From contig NZ_JAFFJX010000011.1 of NCBI RefSeq assembly GCF_016924755.1, positions 1 to 64,000 of the forward strand: a stretch of DNA of 64,000 nucleotides, in the 5' to 3' direction. Below are positions 26,119 to 35,862 of the stretch, piece by piece. Every line of letters begins with the position of its first letter. The stretch's first letter is position 1. A model generated the notes under the pieces. It was not told the origin of the DNA. It ran no database searches and saw only the letters and a list, made by a program, of their open reading frames with translations. A program made the translations under genes and the position numbers. This DNA comes from Longitalea arenae. Its GTDB lineage: Bacteria; Bacteroidota; Bacteroidia; Chitinophagales; Chitinophagaceae.

Positions 26119-26126
26119 CAAATATA
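26119..26126 (-). promoter_or_regulatory. Putative -7 box for the ECF sigma gene
   Basis: On the minus strand TATATTTG matches TAnnTTTG exactly, 106 bases before the ATG at 26013. No TTG at the expected spacing was found. Confidence 0.4.
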
Positions 26127-26277
26127 GGCATTCCCTACTTTGCCATTTTCAGCCGACAGTCAATTTGACCCGGAAAAGCAATAAAATTGAACGAATTGAT
26201 AAATTGAACGCCTGTTTCATGGCCGAACTTTATTACAGCATACTTATCAGAAGCTAAGGAAACCAAAACTAACAGTC

Positions 26278-28446
26278 ATGAAACCATCCGGATCGATCAG
26301 CCGCCGGCAATTCATTCGGTCTACAGCCCTTACCACCGGCGGGCTCATTATAGCATTCCATGTACCGGCAGGCATTCGCAAAGCGGCAGCGCTTACAGAG
26401 ACCAGCCTGTTTATGCCAAACGCATTTCTTCGCATTGGGGCCGACGACTCGGTAAAAGTGTTGCTTTCGCATTGTGAAATGGGCCAGGGTATCTGGACTT
26501 CCCTCTCCATGTTAATAGCGGAAGAACTGGATGCCGATTGGCATAAACTACAGGTGGAGCATGCTCCTGCCGACACAGCTTATTATCATACCATTTATGC
26601 AACACAGCGCACAGGAGGTTCAAGCAGCTTATATTCTGAATTTGACCGGTATCGCAAGGCAGGCGCCACCGCCCGTCACCTGCTTGTGCAGGCTGCCGCC
26701 AATCGCTGGAAAGTGAATAGCAATGAATGCCGCACTGAAAACGGCTACGTGATCAGTGGCGACAAAAACGTCAGGTATGGAGAACTGGTACAGGAAGCAT
26801 CGGCCCTGCCTGCTCCTGCCGACGTTCCCTTAAAAGATCCGGCCAGTTGGAAGATCATCGGAAAAGAAAAAATAAAAAAGCTCGATTCGCCGGAAAAAAT
26901 AAATGGCAAAGCTGTTTTTGGAATGGATGTGCATATTCCGGGCATGTTAACCGCTATGGTGTCGAGGGTACCGGTATCGGGCGCCAGGGTTATCCGGTAC
27001 AATGAAGCTGCTGCCATGGCAGTTCCCGGCGTTCGGCAGGTGGTAAAAATACCCACCGGCATTGCTGTGCTGGCCGATGATTTTTGGGCCGCTAAAAAAG
27101 GCCGTGAAGCTTTGAAGGTACAATGGGATCTCGGTGAGGCAAGCCATCTTAACAGCGATTCCCTGTTGACTGAACTGAAAGCCAGGGCCGATAAAGGAGG
27201 TACTGCCGCCACCAATGCCGGCAATCCCGATGAAACATTTTCAAAAAGCAAATACAAGCTGGAAGCCGAATACTACCAACCCTTTCTTGCCCAGGCGCCC
27301 ATGGAGCCCCTGAACTGCACGGTGCAGTTAAGTGCTGATAAATGCGAAATATGGACAGGTACGCAAACGCAAACCGATGATCAGCGGGCTGCCGCTCAGA
27401 TCACCGGATTGCCGATCAATAAGGTATTTATAACCACCTGCTTCCTCGGTGGTTCTTTTGGCCGCAGGAATATTACCCGCTCTGATTTCGTGCGCGAAGC
27501 AGTAGAAATAGCCAAAGCTACCGGCAAGGTGGTAAAAACAGTATGGACACGCGAAGATGATATTCAGGGCGGCATGTACCGGCCAGCCTTTTTACACCGG
27601 TTTAAAGTGGGGCTCGATGCCAGTGGCATGCCGGTTTCCTGGAAACAGATCAGCGTAGGCCAGTCTGTTATGACCGGCGGTCCATTTGAAAAAGTAGCCG
27701 TTATCAACGGCGTTGATATGTTCTCTATAGAAGGCATGCAAACTGCGCCCTTTGTAAAAAAAATAAAGGATCAAAAAATAGAATTAAATACGCCTACCTG
27801 GCCGGTACTCATCGATAACTGGCGGGCGGTAGGACTGAGCCATACCATTTTTGCCATGGAAAGCCTCATTGATGAAATGGCCTACGCAGTAAAAAAGGAT
27901 CCCGTCGCTTACAGAAGAATGCTGTATAAAGATGTGCCCCGCCTCCTGGGCGTATTGAACCTGGCGGCTGAAAAAAGCAATTGGGGCTCGCCGCTGCCGA
28001 AAGGCCGCGGAAGAGGCATTGCCGCGTACGAAGCGGTTGCCAGCTATGTTGCCCTGGTGGCTGAAGTGTCTGTATTAAAAGACGGATCAGTAAAAGTGCA
28101 CAAAGTGACCTGTGCCGTCGATTGCGGTTTGGCCATACATCCCGACGGTGTGGTGGCGCAAATGGAAGGCAGCATCGGATATGGCTTATCAACGGCGCTC
28201 TACAGCGAGATCACCTTCAAAAACGGGCAGGTGCAGCAGAAGAACTTCTATAACTATCCCATCCTGCGCATACATGAAATGCCCGAGGTAAATACATTTA
28301 TAGTTCCCAGTAATGAAAAACCCGGTGGTATTGGTGAAGCATCTGTGGGGCAAATGATGCCGGCATTGACAAATGCCATTTTCGCCGCAACAGGTAAACG
28401 CATCAGGAACTTACCGATAAAAAAAGTGAATACAGGTACCGCATAA
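26278..28446 (+). CDS. Molybdopterin-binding subunit of an isoquinoline-1-oxidoreductase-type hydroxylase
   Basis: A 722-residue large subunit of the xanthine-dehydrogenase family that would hydroxylate an N-heterocycle or oxidise an aldehyde using Mo-cytosine dinucleotide cofactor. A twin-arginine signal (SRRQFIRST, then a hydrophobic stretch) marks Tat export. The Mo-site motifs GGSFGRRN and EPLNCTVQL follow, and [17 protein letters not shown] near the C-terminus fits the family. The order large subunit then small subunit is the reverse of many iorAB operons but occurs in this group. The next gene (2Fe-2S subunit) starts 60 bases downstream. The substrate is not deducible. Confidence 0.92.
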   Translation: MKPSGSISRRQFIRSTALTTGGLIIAFHVPAGIRKAAALTETSLFMPNAFLRIGADDSVKVLLSHCEMGQGIWTSLSMLIAEELDADWHKLQVEHAPADTAYYHTIYATQRTGGSSSLYSEFDRYRKAGATARHLLVQAAANRWKVNSNECRTENGYVISGDKNVRYGELVQEASALPAPADVPLKDPASWKIIGKEKIKKLDSPEKINGKAVFGMDVHIPGMLTAMVSRVPVSGARVIRYNEAAAMAVPGVRQVVKIPTGIAVLADDFWAAKKGREALKVQWDLGEASHLNSDSLLTELKARADKGGTAATNAGNPDETFSKSKYKLEAEYYQPFLAQAPMEPLNCTVQLSADKCEIWTGTQTQTDDQRAAAQITGLPINKVFITTCFLGGSFGRRNITRSDFVREAVEIAKATGKVVKTVWTREDDIQGGMYRPAFLHRFKVGLDASGMPVSWKQISVGQSVMTGGPFEKVAVINGVDMFSIEGMQTAPFVKKIKDQKIELNTPTWPVLIDNWRAVGLSHTIFAMESLIDEMAYAVKKDPVAYRRMLYKDVPRLLGVLNLAAEKSNWGSPLPKGRGRGIAAYEAVASYVALVAEVSVLKDGSVKVHKVTCAVDCGLAIHPDGVVAQMEGSIGYGLSTALYSEITFKNGQVQQKNFYNYPILRIHEMPEVNTFIVPSNEKPGGIGEASVGQMMPALTNAIFAATGKRIRNLPIKKVNTGTA

Positions 28447-28505
28447 CGTTATTACCATGCGGTTTGAAATTCTTTCCTCAATTGCTTCAATATAAAACCA
28501 TTGCC

Positions 28506-28970
28506 ATGATACAACTCACAGTGAACGGTAAACAATATGAAGTAGATGTATTGCCCGACATGCCGATCTTATGGGTCATCCGTGACAAGCTGAAACTAAC
28601 CGGAACAAAATTTGGCTGTGGAGCTGCACAATGTGGCGCCTGCACGGTGCATCTCGACGGACAGGGCATCCGATCATGTATTTCACCGGTTTCAAGGGCC
28701 GTTGGCAAAGAGATCGTAACCATTGAAGGATTGCAGCCATCCCTGAGCAAGCCGTTGATGGAGGCGTGGACAGAAATAGATGTGCCGCAATGCGGCTACT
28801 GCCAAACAGGCCAGATAATGGCAGCAGCGATCCTCTTGCGGGAGAATAACGATCCGTCTGACCAGGATATCGACAATGCCATGTCGGGCAATATCTGCCG
28901 CTGCGGAACCTACCAACGCATCCGCAAAGCCATTCACCTTGCAGCTGAGCTAAAAAGATCTGCTACCTGA
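28506..28970 (+). CDS. 2Fe-2S subunit of the molybdenum hydroxylase
   Basis: A 154-residue electron-transfer subunit. Residues 1-80 form a plant-ferredoxin-type 2Fe-2S domain with [16 protein letters not shown]. The second 2Fe-2S domain has CGYCQTGQI and [10 protein letters not shown]. The cysteine pattern is complete. I chose the ATG at 28506 ([15 protein letters not shown]), the standard family N-terminus; an upstream TTG would add 14 residues. It has no signal and probably travels to the periplasm as a partner of the Tat-exported large subunit. Confidence 0.94.
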   Translation: MIQLTVNGKQYEVDVLPDMPILWVIRDKLKLTGTKFGCGAAQCGACTVHLDGQGIRSCISPVSRAVGKEIVTIEGLQPSLSKPLMEAWTEIDVPQCGYCQTGQIMAAAILLRENNDPSDQDIDNAMSGNICRCGTYQRIRKAIHLAAELKRSAT

Positions 28971-28997
28971 CCAGTTGTTCATCTTAAAAAAAGGGCT

Positions 28998-29669
28998 ATG
29001 AAAAATTTCCATTTCACGCTATTTCATCATACATGGAAAGTTATCGTCTGTATCGTGCTGGCCATTGCTTCGGTAAACCTGATGTTGCCTGCCCGGCCAA
29101 CTAACACAAACAGATCTTCGGCTATTGCACCACCAGCCACTATTATGCCTAAGAACAACCCGGCGGCCGACGACAATGAAAAGAAACGCGAACAAGAATC
29201 GAAAGCAGCTTTTGCAGAAGCATATACTGTTTTTATGCACCCGCGTTGTATGAATTGCCATCCCTCGGGAGATGTTCCCCTGCAGGGTGATGACAGCCAC
29301 CAGCACACACAGGGAGTGAAACGAGGGCCTGATGGTAAGGGATTATATGCCCTGAAATGCAGCAATTGTCATCAAAGCGTTGATCTGGAAGGCGAACATC
29401 TGCCTCCCGGTCATCCCAATTGGCATTTGCCAACAGCAGCAAGGCCAATGATCTTCCAGGGAAAAAGTCCGAGACAACTCGCCATGAGCTTTAAAGATTC
29501 AACATTCACCGGCTTCAGGTCCATTGACCAGTTAGTTGAACATGTTGAACACGACAAGCTTGTTATACACAGCTTTACCTATGGCACCAGGCCACCGCTC
29601 ACGCACGAAGACTTTGTTGCAAAAGTTAAAGAATGGATCGATAAAGGCGCGGCACTTCCCGACAAATAA
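28998..29669 (+). CDS. Periplasmic dihaem cytochrome c-like protein
   Basis: A 223-residue protein with an N-terminal membrane anchor or signal (VIVCIVLAIASVNLMLP). Two CxxCH haem sites are visible: CMNCHPSGD and CSNCHQSVDL. Between them are His/Met-rich segments that could supply distal ligands. It lies 27 bases after the 2Fe-2S subunit gene and likely carries electrons from the hydroxylase to the respiratory chain. The fold does not match a class I can name with certainty. Confidence 0.88.
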   Translation: MKNFHFTLFHHTWKVIVCIVLAIASVNLMLPARPTNTNRSSAIAPPATIMPKNNPAADDNEKKREQESKAAFAEAYTVFMHPRCMNCHPSGDVPLQGDDSHQHTQGVKRGPDGKGLYALKCSNCHQSVDLEGEHLPPGHPNWHLPTAARPMIFQGKSPRQLAMSFKDSTFTGFRSIDQLVEHVEHDKLVIHSFTYGTRPPLTHEDFVAKVKEWIDKGAALPDK

Positions 29670-29718
29670 CATTGATGTGCATTGCTGCCACTGAAATTTT
29701 CCTGCTATTAATTTCTTC

Positions 29719-29760
29719 GCTTTTTATCACCGGTATACACCCGGTGATAAAAAGCATTTT
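29719..29760 (+). terminator. Strong terminator after the hydroxylase operon
   Basis: GCTTTTTATCACCGG (29719-29733), loop TATACAC, CCGGTGATAAAAAGC (29741-29755), then ATTTTATG. A perfect 15-base stem, 49 bases after the cytochrome stop. It separates the operon from the AraC-type gene. Confidence 0.8.
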
Positions 29761-29992
29761 ATGTTTTTGCTAAATCTTTTGCATAAAGCATAGACATGCT
29801 TTCTTTGTCAAAGAACAAATTATTGTAGTCTCAACACTTTTGATTGTTATTATTTAAAACATTTTTGGTAATTTTATTTACGGTCTTTCTTATTTCAGGA
29901 TTGCGCAAACACTTATCACTTCCCGTATCTGAACATCCGTATGTGCTATTTCAGAAGCAACAAGAAGAGTCTTATTTTAATACCACATCAAG
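29761..29992. other. A/T-rich region upstream of the AraC-type gene
   Basis: About 230 bases with no gene. Contains the AraC-type promoter in all likelihood, but no good TTG/TAnnTTTG pair was seen. A poly-T stretch and a CTTTGTCAAAG palindrome (about 29810-29820) are present. Confidence 0.4.
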
Positions 29993-30865
29993 ATGTTAAA
30001 GCAATCAACCAAACTGCCCGCTTTTTCACATGTTCCCGATCGATCGCAGAAAATATTATTGTTAAATGGCTGCTCCGCTGTTGCCAGCTATACCGTAACC
30101 GGCCATCAGCAATTCCATCTTTGTACTGAAGAAAATACATTGCTGGTTGTGAAGGAAGGCGCCATTAATATCAAGTGTGGCAAGGTAGATCATATGGTGG
30201 GTAAGGATCAAATGGCTGCGTTGAAGCATAATACATTGGTAGCATGCAAGTGTTTTGGCCAGCTCGCAGATGAAACAGTAAAAACGGAATATTTGATCTT
30301 TTCCTTAAGCCAGCAACTGGTTAAACAATTTGCGGCGCTGGCAGTGCTAAAACCTGCTAATGCAAATGAGGTTTCAGGAATCATTATAACCAGATCAGAT
30401 CTCAACATCCAAAAATATCTCGATTCCCTGGAACTTTACCTGGACATTTCATCCAAAGTAGATGAAAACCTTACTAAAATAAAATTACTTGAGTTGTTAT
30501 TCTGTCTGGCCAGCACAGATAGCCCGCTGCTGCCCGTATTGCTATATGTAAAAAGAAGTTTCCGGCCCAGTTTATACGCTATCGTAGAAGAGCATTTAAT
30601 GAGCGCCATCTCTCTTGATGAGCTCGCTGCTTTATCACAAAGAAGCCTTTCCAGTTTCAGAAGGGAATTTTTAGCCGTTTATAATATGCCGCCTTCCCAG
30701 TGGATCAGGGAGCAACGGTTAAAAAAGGCAAAAGAATTATTACGAACCACCAGACTAAGTATAGCGGATATCTGTTATTCCCTGGGATTTGAAAACAATG
30801 CCCATTTCTCAAGGCTTTTTAAATCAAAATTCGGTTGTTCTCCATCCGATTACAGGACCCTCTAG
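29993..30865 (+). CDS. AraC-family transcriptional regulator
   Basis: A 290-residue protein. The N-terminal half (about residues 1-180) is a poorly conserved sensor, starting with a cupin-like run (NTLLVVKEGAINIKCGK). The C-terminal 100 residues are the AraC DNA-binding domain with two HTHs: ISLDELAALSQRSLSSFRREF and the hallmark SIADICYSLGFENNAHFSRLFK. It follows the hydroxylase module after a strong terminator and precedes SusC pair 2, so either could be its target. ExsA-like in the overall layout; its ligand is unknown. Confidence 0.92.
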   Translation: MLKQSTKLPAFSHVPDRSQKILLLNGCSAVASYTVTGHQQFHLCTEENTLLVVKEGAINIKCGKVDHMVGKDQMAALKHNTLVACKCFGQLADETVKTEYLIFSLSQQLVKQFAALAVLKPANANEVSGIIITRSDLNIQKYLDSLELYLDISSKVDENLTKIKLLELLFCLASTDSPLLPVLLYVKRSFRPSLYAIVEEHLMSAISLDELAALSQRSLSSFRREFLAVYNMPPSQWIREQRLKKAKELLRTTRLSIADICYSLGFENNAHFSRLFKSKFGCSPSDYRTL

Positions 30866-31001
30866 GTTATTCAATCATTATACTGCTTTTTTGAACCCGG
30901 TCAATTGACGCACCAGCATGTGTTAATTACGATCAGCTGCGACTTTTTCGGCAACGTAAAAAGCGACAATTTATTTTCTATTTATGATTACCGCAAGTAT
31001 C

Positions 31002-31019
31002 TACGGAAACGTTTCCGTA
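31002..31019. promoter_or_regulatory. 18-base perfect palindrome, LacI-type operator candidate
   Basis: TACGGAAACGTTTCCGTA is perfectly palindromic and centred on the ACGT core with flanking AA/TT that LacI/GalR-family regulators prefer. It lies 73-90 bases before the SusC start at 31092, in the expected promoter zone. No LacI-family gene is in the window. Confidence 0.6.
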
Positions 31020-31091
31020 CAAAAACTGCGCGGTTCGCTTCATTTTCTTCAATTTCAAGCCCTCGTTTCGTCACCTTAATCTTAAAAACAA

Positions 31092-34000
31092 ATGATTGCT
31101 ATTCGGAAACTCTGCTTCCTGCTGTTCATTTTATGGTTATGTATACCCTATGAATCAGCAGCACAACAAAAAAGAATTTCCGGCAAGGTCCTTAACACCT
31201 CCAATTTACCTATGCCGGGCGTTAACGTTCAAGTGAAGGGAACCAATATCGGCACCTTTACTGACACAAAAGGCTTTTTCTCGCTCAATGTTCCAGACAC
31301 AAAATCGGCTTTACTCGTTGTAAGCTCTGTTGGCTTTACCACACAGGAAGTGGATGTTAGCAACACCAGTGGCGAACTTACGGTGACGCTCGTTGAAGTG
31401 CCCACGCAACTTACCGATGTAGTAGTGGTAGGTTATGGAACCTCGCGCAAGAAAGACCTTACCGGATCCGTTGGTTCTGTAGGTTTACAAAGCGTAGAAA
31501 AAACGCCTGTATTCGGAACCGGCCAACTCCTGCAAGGCCGTGTAGCGGGCGTTCAGGTAACGCAGACCAATTCTCAACCGGGCGCTGCTTTCACCGTGCG
31601 CATCCGCGGTACCAACTCTATCTCTACAAGCAGTGATCCGCTGTATGTAGTGGATGGTTATGCCGGTGCAGATATCACTGCCCTGAATCCAAACGATATT
31701 GTGTCTATGGATGTATTGAAAGACGCTTCAGCTACTGCCATTTATGGAAGCCGCGGCGCCAATGGTGTGGTAATGATCACCACCCGAAGAGGCGCAGCCG
31801 GCAAAAAAGCCATTACGTTTGATGCGTACACCGGTGTGCAACAGGTGGCCAACAAGCTGGAGATGATGGACGCCCAACAGTATGCGCGCTTTGTAAATGA
31901 AGCAGCAGCCAAAAGCAGCCCGGTACTGCCACAACCTTATACAGAGGACCAGATCAATGCGATGGGCAAAGGCACCGACTGGCAGGATGAACTGTTCCGT
32001 AATGCCCGCATCTCCAATTACAACCTGGGTTTTACCGGTGGCAATGCAGACTCCCGTTACTATCTTAGTATGAACTATTTCAGTCAGGATGGTATCATCA
32101 TCGGCTCCGATTATAAACGCGGCACCCTGCGTTTCAACCTCGATAGCAAGATCAGTGAAAAGCTGAAAGTGGGACTTAGTTCACAGGTATCCTACGAATC
32201 GCAATTACAGGCGAACGTAAATACCACAGGCGGCAGCGCCGGTGGTACCCTGCTCGATGCTCTACTTTCAAGCCCCATCACACCTGTATACGACAGCACA
32301 GGCGCTTATACATTCAGGAATGGCCCGCAACCCTATGCAATTGATGTAGGTAACCCCGTGGCTGCAGCTAACCTGAACAGTGATAAAAACAAGAACACCC
32401 GCATATTTGCCAATTTCTTTGCCGAATACGAACCGGTCAAAGGCCTGAAATTGCGCAGCAGCTTCGGCGGCGAATACCGCAATTTCCGTAACGATGTATT
32501 CCGCCCCAGTACCTCTTATCTGGGTGCACAGAACAATGGTTATGCCCAGGTAGTTACCAACAATAACTATAACTGGCTTACAGAAAACACACTTACCTAC
32601 GACAAGGTGTTCAACAGGACCCATTCAATAAATGCAGTGGCGGGTGTCACCTACCAGGAATGGAAGAACGCTTCTGTTACTTCTACCGTAACCGGCTTAT
32701 CAACCAATAACCTGCTTACCGACAACCTGGCCATTGGTACTGCCAACAACGGTTCGAATACCAATAAGAATGTGCTGGCTTCTTTACTGGGCCGTATCAA
32801 TTACCGGCTGCTCGATAAGTACCTGTTCACCTTCACTTTCCGCGCAGATGCTTCTTCCCGTTTTGGTGAGAATAACAAATGGGGCTATTTCCCTTCCGGT
32901 GCTTTTGCCTGGCGCGTGAAAGAGGAAAACTTCCTGAAAGAGGTGGATGCCATCAGCGATCTGAAGTTCAGGGCAAGCTATGGAGCTACCGGTAACCAGG
33001 AGCTGCCTTCTTATCTTTCCATTAAACAATATACCGCCAATAGCTACGTGCTGAACCGCAGCCGGGTGACCGGATTCTCGCAGAATAATCTGCCCAACCC
33101 GGATCTTTCCTGGGAATCAACAAAGGCTTTTGACGTCGGTTTCGACCTGGGCATCCTGGATAACCGGGTGCAGTTCACAGCGGATTATTATGATAAGAAA
33201 ACCACGAAACTGCTGTTCCAGGTAAGTTTGCCCACGACGTCAGGATTCTCTACTATGACCCAGAACATAGGCAGTGTTCAGAACAAGGGTATTGAATTGG
33301 GCATCAACACCATTAATATTGACAAGGAAAAACTCAAATGGTCTACTTCTTTCAATATTTCAGCGAACCGGAACAAGGTACTCGACCTTGGTGATGTGCC
33401 TTATCAATTTACCGGTAACGTAAGCTCAAATCTGTTCCCCGGTGGCGGCCGCTTCTCTTCTATCTTACAGGTAGGAAAACCAATTGGTGAATTTTATGGC
33501 TACGTGTTCGACGGTATCTGGCAAAGCCAGGCTGATATTACCAAAAGCGGCACCAAACAATCTGTAAAACCCGGCGACCCGATCTACAGAGATCTCAACG
33601 GCGATAGTGCCCTGGATGCTACCAACGACAGAACGATCATTGGTCATGCCCTGCCTAAATTCACCTATGGTTTTACCAGCAACTTAACGGTTGGCCGGTT
33701 CAACCTGTTTGTGCTGATACAAGGCGTTCAGGGTGTTGATATCCTTAATGAGAACAAGATCGAAATGGAGAATGGCCTTGTTTTCGCCAATAAATTCGCT
33801 TATGTAGCCGATCAAAGCTGGCGAGGTGAAGGCACCAGCAACACATTGCCAAGTGTGGTGAGCACTTACCGCCGTAACCTGGGCGTTACCAGTGACCTGA
33901 TAGAGAATGGCAGTTACCTGCGGTTCAAGACCATTACACTCACCTACGACCTGCCGCTGCCCAAAGTAAGCCCGATCTTTAAATCGGCCAGCCTTTACGC

Positions 34001-34160
34001 TACCGGCCAGAACCTGATCACGATCACTGATTATTCGGGATACGATCCTGAGGTAAATTCCTATTCCAATACGCAAGGCAATTACACCTCGCTGAATGTT
34101 GACTACAATCCTTATCCGAATATCAAAACGTATACAGTAGGTTTAAGGCTCGGCTTTTAA
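31092..34160 (+). CDS. SusC/RagA TonB-dependent receptor (pair 2)
   Basis: A 1022-residue outer-membrane importer. A signal peptide (LCFLLFILWLCIPYESAAQ) is followed by a carboxypeptidase-regulatory-like domain (ISGKVLNTSNLPMPGVNVQV, about residues 29-115) and a TonB-box-like segment TDVVVVGYG. The plug has NPNDIVSMDVLKDASATAIYG, a SusC hallmark, and the barrel ends YTVGLRLGF. It has no STN domain, so it is not itself a sigma/FecR signalling receptor. It is followed by SusD after 45 bases. A LacI-type palindrome lies upstream. Substrate probably a carbohydrate; not deducible. Confidence 0.95.
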   Translation: MIAIRKLCFLLFILWLCIPYESAAQQKRISGKVLNTSNLPMPGVNVQVKGTNIGTFTDTKGFFSLNVPDTKSALLVVSSVGFTTQEVDVSNTSGELTVTLVEVPTQLTDVVVVGYGTSRKKDLTGSVGSVGLQSVEKTPVFGTGQLLQGRVAGVQVTQTNSQPGAAFTVRIRGTNSISTSSDPLYVVDGYAGADITALNPNDIVSMDVLKDASATAIYGSRGANGVVMITTRRGAAGKKAITFDAYTGVQQVANKLEMMDAQQYARFVNEAAAKSSPVLPQPYTEDQINAMGKGTDWQDELFRNARISNYNLGFTGGNADSRYYLSMNYFSQDGIIIGSDYKRGTLRFNLDSKISEKLKVGLSSQVSYESQLQANVNTTGGSAGGTLLDALLSSPITPVYDSTGAYTFRNGPQPYAIDVGNPVAAANLNSDKNKNTRIFANFFAEYEPVKGLKLRSSFGGEYRNFRNDVFRPSTSYLGAQNNGYAQVVTNNNYNWLTENTLTYDKVFNRTHSINAVAGVTYQEWKNASVTSTVTGLSTNNLLTDNLAIGTANNGSNTNKNVLASLLGRINYRLLDKYLFTFTFRADASSRFGENNKWGYFPSGAFAWRVKEENFLKEVDAISDLKFRASYGATGNQELPSYLSIKQYTANSYVLNRSRVTGFSQNNLPNPDLSWESTKAFDVGFDLGILDNRVQFTADYYDKKTTKLLFQVSLPTTSGFSTMTQNIGSVQNKGIELGINTINIDKEKLKWSTSFNISANRNKVLDLGDVPYQFTGNVSSNLFPGGGRFSSILQVGKPIGEFYGYVFDGIWQSQADITKSGTKQSVKPGDPIYRDLNGDSALDATNDRTIIGHALPKFTYGFTSNLTVGRFNLFVLIQGVQGVDILNENKIEMENGLVFANKFAYVADQSWRGEGTSNTLPSVVSTYRRNLGVTSDLIENGSYLRFKTITLTYDLPLPKVSPIFKSASLYATGQNLITITDYSGYDPEVNSYSNTQGNYTSLNVDYNPYPNIKTYTVGLRLGF

Positions 34161-34205
34161 TGAGCGCGTGGATCGTATTGCTTACATAAATGAACTTGAA
34201 CTATT

Positions 34206-35657
34206 ATGAAAAAAAATATTTTTCTTATAGCGGGCGCCGGCCTGATGTTAATGGCCTCCTGCAAAAAACAACTGGAAGAAAAACCTTACAGTTTTTTGAG
34301 TCCTACCAATTTTTATAAAAACGCTACGGATGCGCAAACCGCCATTAACGGCGTATTCAGCGCCATGCAGGCACAAACACATTATCAACGTACCGTTTGG
34401 CTTATTGCAGAACTGCCGGCAGATCACCTGGTGGGCATTACTACCCAGGAACGTGCCGAACTGAATCAATTCAAATGGACGCCCTCCAATTCAGAGATCG
34501 CTAACTGGTGGAGAAGCTCCTATCTGATGATCAGCCGCGCCAATGACGTGATCAAAAATGTGCCGGGTATTAATATGGACGTTACCAATCGTAACCATAT
34601 CGTTGGGAATGCACGCTTCCTTCGCGCATTGGGTTATTTTGACCTGGTGCGGAATTTTGGCGATGTACCCCTCCTGCTTCGTCCGATAGAAACTGCTGGC
34701 GACTCCTTACTGTTCCCTTCAAGAACTCCGGCTCCTGAAGTATATAAGGCCATCATTGAAGATCTGCAATTCGCAGAGGCCAATTGCCTGCCCGAGAACC
34801 GCATTCCCGGTGCTAATAAAGGCATGGCGTCTTCCGGTGCTGCAGCCACCCTGCTGGCTAAAGTATACCTGCAAAGAGCGAGCACCAGTTTTGCCGATGC
34901 ACAGGACAATCAGAATGCCCTCGCTGCCCTCAACAGGGTGATCAATTCCAAAGTATATCAACTGTTGCCAAGATACCAGGATGTATTCGATAATGATAAA
35001 AAGAACGGTCCCGAGCATATCTTCTCCGTTCAATTTGGCCCGGTAACTACAGGTATCACATCCAATATCATTTTGCGGATGTTATACCCGGCCCAATTGG
35101 GTGGCGCCGGTCCATTTACGGTGAATACCACTTTTTTCCAGAATGGGTATTCCGCGGCTGACAGCATTCGCAGCAGATGGAATATGGCCAACAGAGTGGG
35201 AAGTACGGCTGTTGCTCCCTTTGTTTACAAATACCGCGACCCGTCTTATGTAGCCAACAGTAATAACTCGAATGTGAACTGGATCGTGCTGCGCTATGCA
35301 GATGTACTGCTGATGCAGTCAGAAGCATTGAACAATATCAATCCTGCCGACCCCGCTAAATTTGCCGGTGTTGATTCGGTAAGATCTAGGGCCGGCTTGA
35401 AAGATCCCGCCCAGCAGCTGGACTTCAGCAACACGCCTACCAGGGAAGCATTCATCGACAGCCTGGTAAAAGACCGGGGGCGCGAACTGTTCATAGAAGG
35501 TCATCGCAAGTACGACCTGATCCGCCTGAAACGTTATAAGGAAGTGATGGCGCCATTGGGTATCAATGTACAGGATTACCAGTTCCTGTTGCCTATCCCC
35601 CAAACAGAGCGGGATGTTAACCGGAACCTTGGCCAGAACGATGTTTATCCAAAATAA
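34206..35657 (+). CDS. SusD/RagB-family lipoprotein (pair 2)
   Basis: A 483-residue surface lipoprotein. The signal ends in a lipobox (LMLMASC, then KKQLEEKPYS). SusD helices include NARFLRALGYFDLVRNFGDVPL and the C-terminal VLRYADVLLMQSEALNNI motif, and RGRELFIEGHRKYDLIRLKRY is the family C-terminal signature. It starts 45 bases after SusC pair 2 and ends with a terminator 26 bases downstream. Different glycan specificity from pair 1 is likely because the sequences differ clearly. Confidence 0.95.
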   Translation: MKKNIFLIAGAGLMLMASCKKQLEEKPYSFLSPTNFYKNATDAQTAINGVFSAMQAQTHYQRTVWLIAELPADHLVGITTQERAELNQFKWTPSNSEIANWWRSSYLMISRANDVIKNVPGINMDVTNRNHIVGNARFLRALGYFDLVRNFGDVPLLLRPIETAGDSLLFPSRTPAPEVYKAIIEDLQFAEANCLPENRIPGANKGMASSGAAATLLAKVYLQRASTSFADAQDNQNALAALNRVINSKVYQLLPRYQDVFDNDKKNGPEHIFSVQFGPVTTGITSNIILRMLYPAQLGGAGPFTVNTTFFQNGYSAADSIRSRWNMANRVGSTAVAPFVYKYRDPSYVANSNNSNVNWIVLRYADVLLMQSEALNNINPADPAKFAGVDSVRSRAGLKDPAQQLDFSNTPTREAFIDSLVKDRGRELFIEGHRKYDLIRLKRYKEVMAPLGINVQDYQFLLPIPQTERDVNRNLGQNDVYPK

Positions 35658-35682
35658 TTAATTGCGTACCATTTAAACAAAC

Positions 35683-35720
35683 AAGCCTCTCCCGTTGTAA
35701 ACGGGAGGGGCTTTTTTTTG
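35683..35720 (+). terminator. Terminator after SusC/SusD pair 2
   Basis: AAGCCTCTCCCGTT (35683-35696), loop GTA, AACGGGAGGGGCTT (one G-U pair), then a run of eight Ts. A textbook intrinsic terminator. Confidence 0.9.
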
Positions 35721-35862
35721 GTGTTTAACCGTAATTTTGAAATAAATTGTATAAATTACATTATAAAATCGCTTCAAGTATTCCATTCCCTACGCTACAG
35801 AACCAGATCCTTCGATAGTTTGCATTCCGGCCTATTATTAAATTAATGAAATGTAGTGGATT

